DNA of 11,033 nt from Goniomonas avonlea (lineage: Eukaryota > Cryptophyceae > Goniomonadida > Goniomonadaceae), in contig QUTJ01031349.1 in NCBI GenBank assembly GCA_003573635.1, forward strand, positions 1-11,033, in the 5' to 3' direction. The notes beneath the pieces are model-generated. The model was not told the origin of the DNA. It saw only the letters and a list, made by a program, of their open reading frames with translations, and did not search any database. Each line of letters starts with the position of its first letter. Position 1 is the first letter of the stretch. A program made the position numbers and the translations under genes. Positions 7,294 to 11,033 of the stretch are shown here, in pieces.

Positions 7294-9151
7294 ATGCGTG
7301 CGCGCGTCAAACAGTGATGAACCAAATCAGAAGCAACATATCCAACGCAGTCGCCACTCCATCATGCCCCTGCGGGTGAAGGCTGTCCAAGTCACCTACC
7401 TGCAACGGCTCATGAGAAACTGGAAGCGTCCGGCTCTGAGCAGCAGGGGCCTGTCGCTTCTTCGCAGGCTCGGGCTCAGCCGGAGCAGAACAGGTTGTTT
7501 TGAAGACAGGTTTTCTCAACACCTTTGGCACTCGGACCTCTGGACTGGGAACGCACTGATCTGTGTCCGACAATTAACAAGCCAAAACGAGGAGGATAAC
7601 GAAGGCGGACTGTCTTCACTGACAATCAACAAGTCAAGAGCTGGGAATGCGCGAAACAGCGAATGCACTGATCTGTATCCGACGCACCTGCTACTTCGAA
7701 GATGGGATGAAGCTGCAAAGACGTGGTCGGCTCCGGACAGGGTGCAAGACTGCGTTGGTGTCGCCTGTCAGCTCAAAGCTCGATGCAGATGTTAGACACA
7801 CCGATTTAAGCGATTGTCTGACGCCGTCACTGTCACTCTCTTCAGAAAGGGCAAGGAGCCTGCCTTGGTCTTGCTGATCTCCAGCGCGGGTTTCATGACA
7901 CTGCAGGGTAGCGTGTCACTTGCGGTGGAATGAACGACACAGAACGCAAGGGAGCTCACAGTCTGTGCTCCACAGGGTTTTGTGATAGGACGATGCCATA
8001 GGGGCGAAGAAGTCCCTGAATGAAGGTGAAAAATGTCGAATCCATGCTCTCCTTCATAGTACGAGACTTTGCCGTCATTTCGCGGGCGTAGCGGACACAG
8101 CAACTCGAGGGCACACTGAACATAAGTATTGGGCTTGAAACCGCAACAAATCGTACGTAAAGAGCACCGGGTCGTCCGTCGCCATGTCAAAAGCAATCGA
8201 AAGGAAAACGGATTCCTTGCTGACAGAGATGCAACAATTGTCCAGCCTGGGTGCAATTAGTCGACAAATTACTCAGAGAAGCTGCAGACGCACCAGTACT
8301 TGACAATATCAGCCCTGTGCCAAGGCCATGTTTTAAACAGCTCCATCGTGCTTTCGTCATCCCAATGTGCTGGTTGGCGAGGCGGTGGCGGTTCTCTGGA
8401 AACGGCAAAGATCCTTGCCGGTTGCAAAAACGGAAGAACATAACAACAGGTCATGTCAAAGAATTCAGTTTCGTGGTCCGTATGCTTCAGGTTGGTTGTA
8501 ATGTCGACCACGGACCCTGTCATGAGCTGTGACCGCTGCGCTTCTGAAAGCAGCTTTGCAATCTGCAAAAATGTCGGCATCTGCCCGGAAACATTGCGCC
8601 ACATACCGGCACAGACACAAAGCTGAAAATCGCTGACTTCCAAGACAAACAAAAGTGCCCATCGTCACTACAGTTGATTTCACCCTGACACTGTAAGAGG
8701 AGCTAAAAATCGGCTTAAATGCGCACGAAGGCGATTCGTTGACAATCGCAGTCTCGATCAGCCTGCTGCAGAGACCCCAAGTCCATTTTGCAAAATCCAC
8801 CGTCAATTTCCAACCACTAATAACAAATCAGTAGATGAATGCTTGATACGTCCCCACCCCATGGTTTCTGCACATTCTTCGACGCAACGAGACTTCAAGG
8901 GCTTTTGCGAAAATGGCGCCTGATACTTGAATCGTTGCCACGTTTGCTACACCAGAGTATCCTTTCATTTGATCACTGACGCTGGAAAGCTTAGCAGAGG
9001 AGCACACCACAACAAACTGGTCAGCAGAAGCAACCACAGCCAGTAACGCTGTTGTGTCGTGGAGCTTGCGAACTACGTTGATCGCGTTTTCACAGTCGCA
9101 CGCTATTGCAGAGAGCTTTTGGCATGTGGGGGCAGAGCCCACAAGCAACAT
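6633..9151 (-). CDS. Unrecognised 511-residue protein with C-terminal SAP-like DNA-binding motif
   Basis: Exons in coding order: 9151-8858, 8816-8727, 8690-8607, 8562-8294, 8246-8117, 8015-7960, 7900-7802, 7764-7688, 7560-7400, 7237-7136, 6991-6925, 6739-6633. The sum is 512 codons including TGA, phase-consistent throughout. Introns are 36-185 nt. The N-terminal two thirds alternate hydrophobic and polar residues like a beta-rich fold; the stretch SVFLSIAFD...DPVLFTYDLL faintly recalls strands of PCNA-like sliding clamps (Rad9 type), which is only a guess. A Pro/Ala/Lys-rich linker follows (APAEPEPAKKRQAPAAQ). The end reads EFKKFTVSQLKAMLVWPELK then AKVSGKKEDLCCRLEDRV, matching the SAP pattern of two helices around a Gly turn with a basic SGxKxxL. 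SAP motifs bind DNA in repair and chromatin proteins. The middle exons (8015-7688) also read in a second phase that gives a Ser/Asp-rich tail (LSEESDSDG), with exon 9 then starting at 7544, so that section is the least certain. The first exon could be extended to 9183 by an acceptor there. Confidence 0.6.
7245..7292. repeat. (TG)n microsatellite abutting a splice acceptor
   Basis: About 24 TG dinucleotides lie in the 162-nt intron 7238-7399 of the minus-strand gene. On the transcribed strand this is (CA)n running directly into ACACCAG, the acceptor before KKIAVPAP. Confidence 0.9.
7549..7683 (-). repeat. Duplicated acceptor segment in SAP-gene intron 8
   Basis: On the minus strand, GTCGGATACAGATCAGTGC (from 7683) recurs as GTCGGACACAGATCAGTGC (from 7571), 112 bases apart; the match covers 23 bases with two differences. 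Between them CTTGTTGATTGTC (from 7633) recurs as CTTGTTAATTGTC (from 7581). The donor GTGCGT at 7687 overlaps the first copy, and the acceptor AG at 7562-7561 is in the second. Confidence 0.75.
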
Positions 9152-9360
9152 ACCGAGAGTAGGCGTTGTGGCGGGAAGTTTCTGGTAACAAATACATCAT
9201 TGCAAGGACAAGGGGTCAGCGGTATCGTTTACGTTAGTGGTTGATAGACTTTACCAGTCACGACGTGTCAAGTGAGTTTTCCAACAAACACCAAGAGTGG
9301 CTTGCTCAACACCAAGGCAAGTGCTTGCCAGGCCAGCCCGTTGACAATTGTCAGTGGGAA
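9152..9360. promoter_or_regulatory. Divergent promoter between SAP-like and HEAT-like genes
   Basis: The minus-strand gene starts at or near 9151 and the plus-strand gene at or near 9361, leaving 209 bp head to head. In-frame stops close both reading frames inside the interval (plus-frame TAG at 9235-9237; minus-frame TGA just upstream of 9190). Either gene could instead have an upstream non-coding exon, which would move the promoter. Confidence 0.45.
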
Positions 9361-10890
9361 ATGGCCGTCCGCATGGAGGTTGCTCAAGCACTTGAGACAC
9401 TTGTAGATTCCATGGACAGTTTACACAAACTTGAACTGGAGGCTGAGCTTCTTGGCAATCTAATTGCTGATTTGCGCCTTCCTGAATCAGATTCAAAATT
9501 TCTTGAACCGTGTGGTGAAGAATCCAGTCACCCTTTCTTGAACCTTGTGTCGACCCAGGAAGCGTGGGACCGACTTGTCTTGTACTTGTTTGGACGCCGT
9601 TTCGGTTGGAGCGAGGGTCAAGCTCCAGAGGATGCTCTTTATGAGGGAACGCACAAGCGCGTGATCAATGATTCCATCGATAGATTACTGGCCCATTTGC
9701 GGTGTGAACAGTTGCATGGATTGGGATTGACTGCGCTCGCGACTTGTGTGGCGAGAGGGGCGAAGCCGGTCGTACGTGATAGGATGGTCCAGTTTTTCTT
9801 TTCGTGGGTCAAAGCACAGGGGGCCTCAGATCCGACCGCGAGAGCCCGCATCAACGAAAATTTTGCCACGATTCAGGTGTTTTCAATCAAGCCGTATTTT
9901 GCATTGCTCACTCGTCCCTAGCGACTCACCATGCTTGGGCTCACTGATGTCTGGTCGGCCATTCGAAATGCCAGCGCGAAGTCCGTGTACCAAATCGCCG
10001 AATACTTGCGAATGCACCACGTTCAAGCGTTGTTCGAAGACATGTTGCAGGTGTGCTTGTTTGTGCTGTCTCGGGCTCCACTGAGCACGATACAGATATT
10101 CGAAGGGGACAAGCGCGAACGCTGGCGGGAGATGGAAGGCGCCCTGATGGGCATGACTATGTTCATCAAGCGTGTGCAACGCGAGGACGGTGACGAAGGG
10201 AGTCTTCGGGTAAGGACACCTCGTGACGGGTCCCGTGCTCACCATTTTTTCAGTTTGGCGACGAGGTCATGGATAGGCTGCCACCCTTCATGTGCAGGGA
10301 CTTGCGGCCTGTGGTAGGTTGCGCTGTTTTTTTGCGCATTTCCGTTTTCTCGCCAACACTAGTTTCCACAGCTGTTCACCGCCCTTGCTCACCCCCAAGT
10401 GAGCGTTCGAGACAACACGACCAAGGCTTTTGCAGCCTACCTGTCGCGATCCGCACTCGAGGTGAGTGGGGGAGAGACGGAAGGAAAGGTGGGTGCGGTG
10501 CAAGACAGCAGAAGAGACAGACAAGCAGGCAGGCAGGTGGGCGGGCAGGCAGACAGGCAGAGCGTCCAATCGACATTATTGGTTTTCTGGGAGCTCCTTT
10601 GGTCAATTTTCACTTGTGCCGTTCTGAAATCTGTGGAACGGAGGAAAAGTTGCGTCCCAACAGTTATTCGGTGTTTGCCAGGAACAAACCAGGAACAAAA
10701 ACAGTGAGATGGAGGAAACCTGTTGACGAGACGGTGAATATGATGAAAAATTGTTGAATGATTGCACAGGGATCGATAGCACATCCACCAGGTGTTCGAC
10801 ACGACGGTGAACAGCGAGGAATGGTGTCGAGAGGGAGGGAAAGTGATGAGAGAGAGACTAGCGGACACGGCAGTCATAATTTATCGTGTT
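9361..10890 (+). CDS. HEAT/ARM-like helical repeat protein, 3' part outside window
   Basis: Exons ending at 9876, then 9922-10050, 10096-10209, 10254-10313, 10372-10461 and probably 10792-10890 join in phase 0 at every junction. Introns are 45, 45, 44, 58 and 330 nt, the first five exon ends having donors GTGTTT, GTGTGC, GTAAGG, GTAGGT and GTGAGT. The protein is almost wholly amphipathic helix (for example MEVAQALETLVDSMDSLHKL, WREMEGALMGMTMFIKRV), and the block ALAHPQVSVRDNTTKAFAAY has the spacing of a HEAT/ARM repeat. Such proteins are scaffolds; the partner is unknown and I do not recognise the family. The ATG at 9361 has G at -3 and G at +4, but the frame stays open upstream to 9238, so a spliced upstream exon beginning near 9258 is possible. 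The intron 10051-10095 has no in-frame stop and may be retained or coding. The last exon is tentative. Confidence 0.62.
10462..10791 (+). other. HEAT-gene intron with CAGG-rich low-complexity core
   Basis: The donor GTGAGT follows SRSALE. A GCAGGCAGG run occupies about 10519-10562. The proposed acceptor is CATCCACCAG at 10791, restoring phase 0 into VFDTTVNSEEW. Beyond 10891 I cannot settle on an exon; a GTGTGA donor candidate is at 10891. Confidence 0.5.
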
Positions 10891-11033
10891 GTGTGAAGGA
10901 AACATGTTCAACAGTGGCCTCAGGAGACTCTGCGGGGGTAACACTGAAGCTCGCTGACCTGGGAGGTCGAGCTCTTGATTCACCATTTTTGAGAGCCTTT
11001 TACACTGTCAATATTGTGGCTTCTTGCTGTTTG

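Noticed and set aside
6897-7795. Long plus-strand open frames of 160 and 280 codons
   Set aside because: They run through a (TG)n tract and lie antisense to SAP-gene exons whose phases agree; their composition is biased.
8117-8690. Naming the gene Rad9
   Set aside because: Resemblance is limited to one short strand-like segment read by eye; it is too weak for a gene symbol.

Overview
The window is nuclear DNA of a eukaryote, most likely a protist or unicellular alga; I cannot place it more precisely. The evidence is genes split by GT...AG introns, most only 36-66 nt long, N-terminal targeting signals, long low-complexity tracts (CT, GA, TG, poly-C) and no bacterial-style operons. Exon models were read by eye, requiring splice sites and reading phase to agree across every junction.

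Layout, left to right. (1) 1-4093, minus strand: 5' part of a JmjC/cupin-type 2-oxoglutarate Fe(II) oxygenase-like gene, 11 exons in view, running off the left edge. Its last three in-window introns are swollen with repeats. (2) 4094-4214: very short divergent promoter. (3) 4215-6130, plus strand: complete five-exon gene for a secreted BNR/Asp-box sialidase-like protein of 427 residues. (4) 6131-6632: convergent intergenic DNA with a 22-bp minisatellite. (5) 6633-9151, minus strand: a phase-consistent 12-exon gene for a 511-residue protein with a C-terminal SAP-like DNA-binding motif; the N-terminal part is not recognised. (6) 9152-9360: second divergent promoter. (7) 9361 to about 10890, plus strand: 5' part of a HEAT/ARM-like helical repeat gene, running off the right edge. 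Genes thus alternate in orientation. I see no evidence that they share a pathway.

The most interesting structure is in the introns. At four places in three genes, a tandemly repeated block inside an intron is a degenerate copy of the neighbouring exon boundary, carrying the splice site and the first or last coding bases: JmjC exon 11 (donor side), JmjC exon 10 (acceptor side), sialidase exon 5 (acceptor side) and the acceptor of the exon near 7560 in the SAP gene. This looks like a recurrent process of intron growth, or intron birth, by tandem duplication of exon edges. One intron also holds a pair of 35-37-bp inverted repeats about 565 bp apart, possibly a small non-autonomous element.
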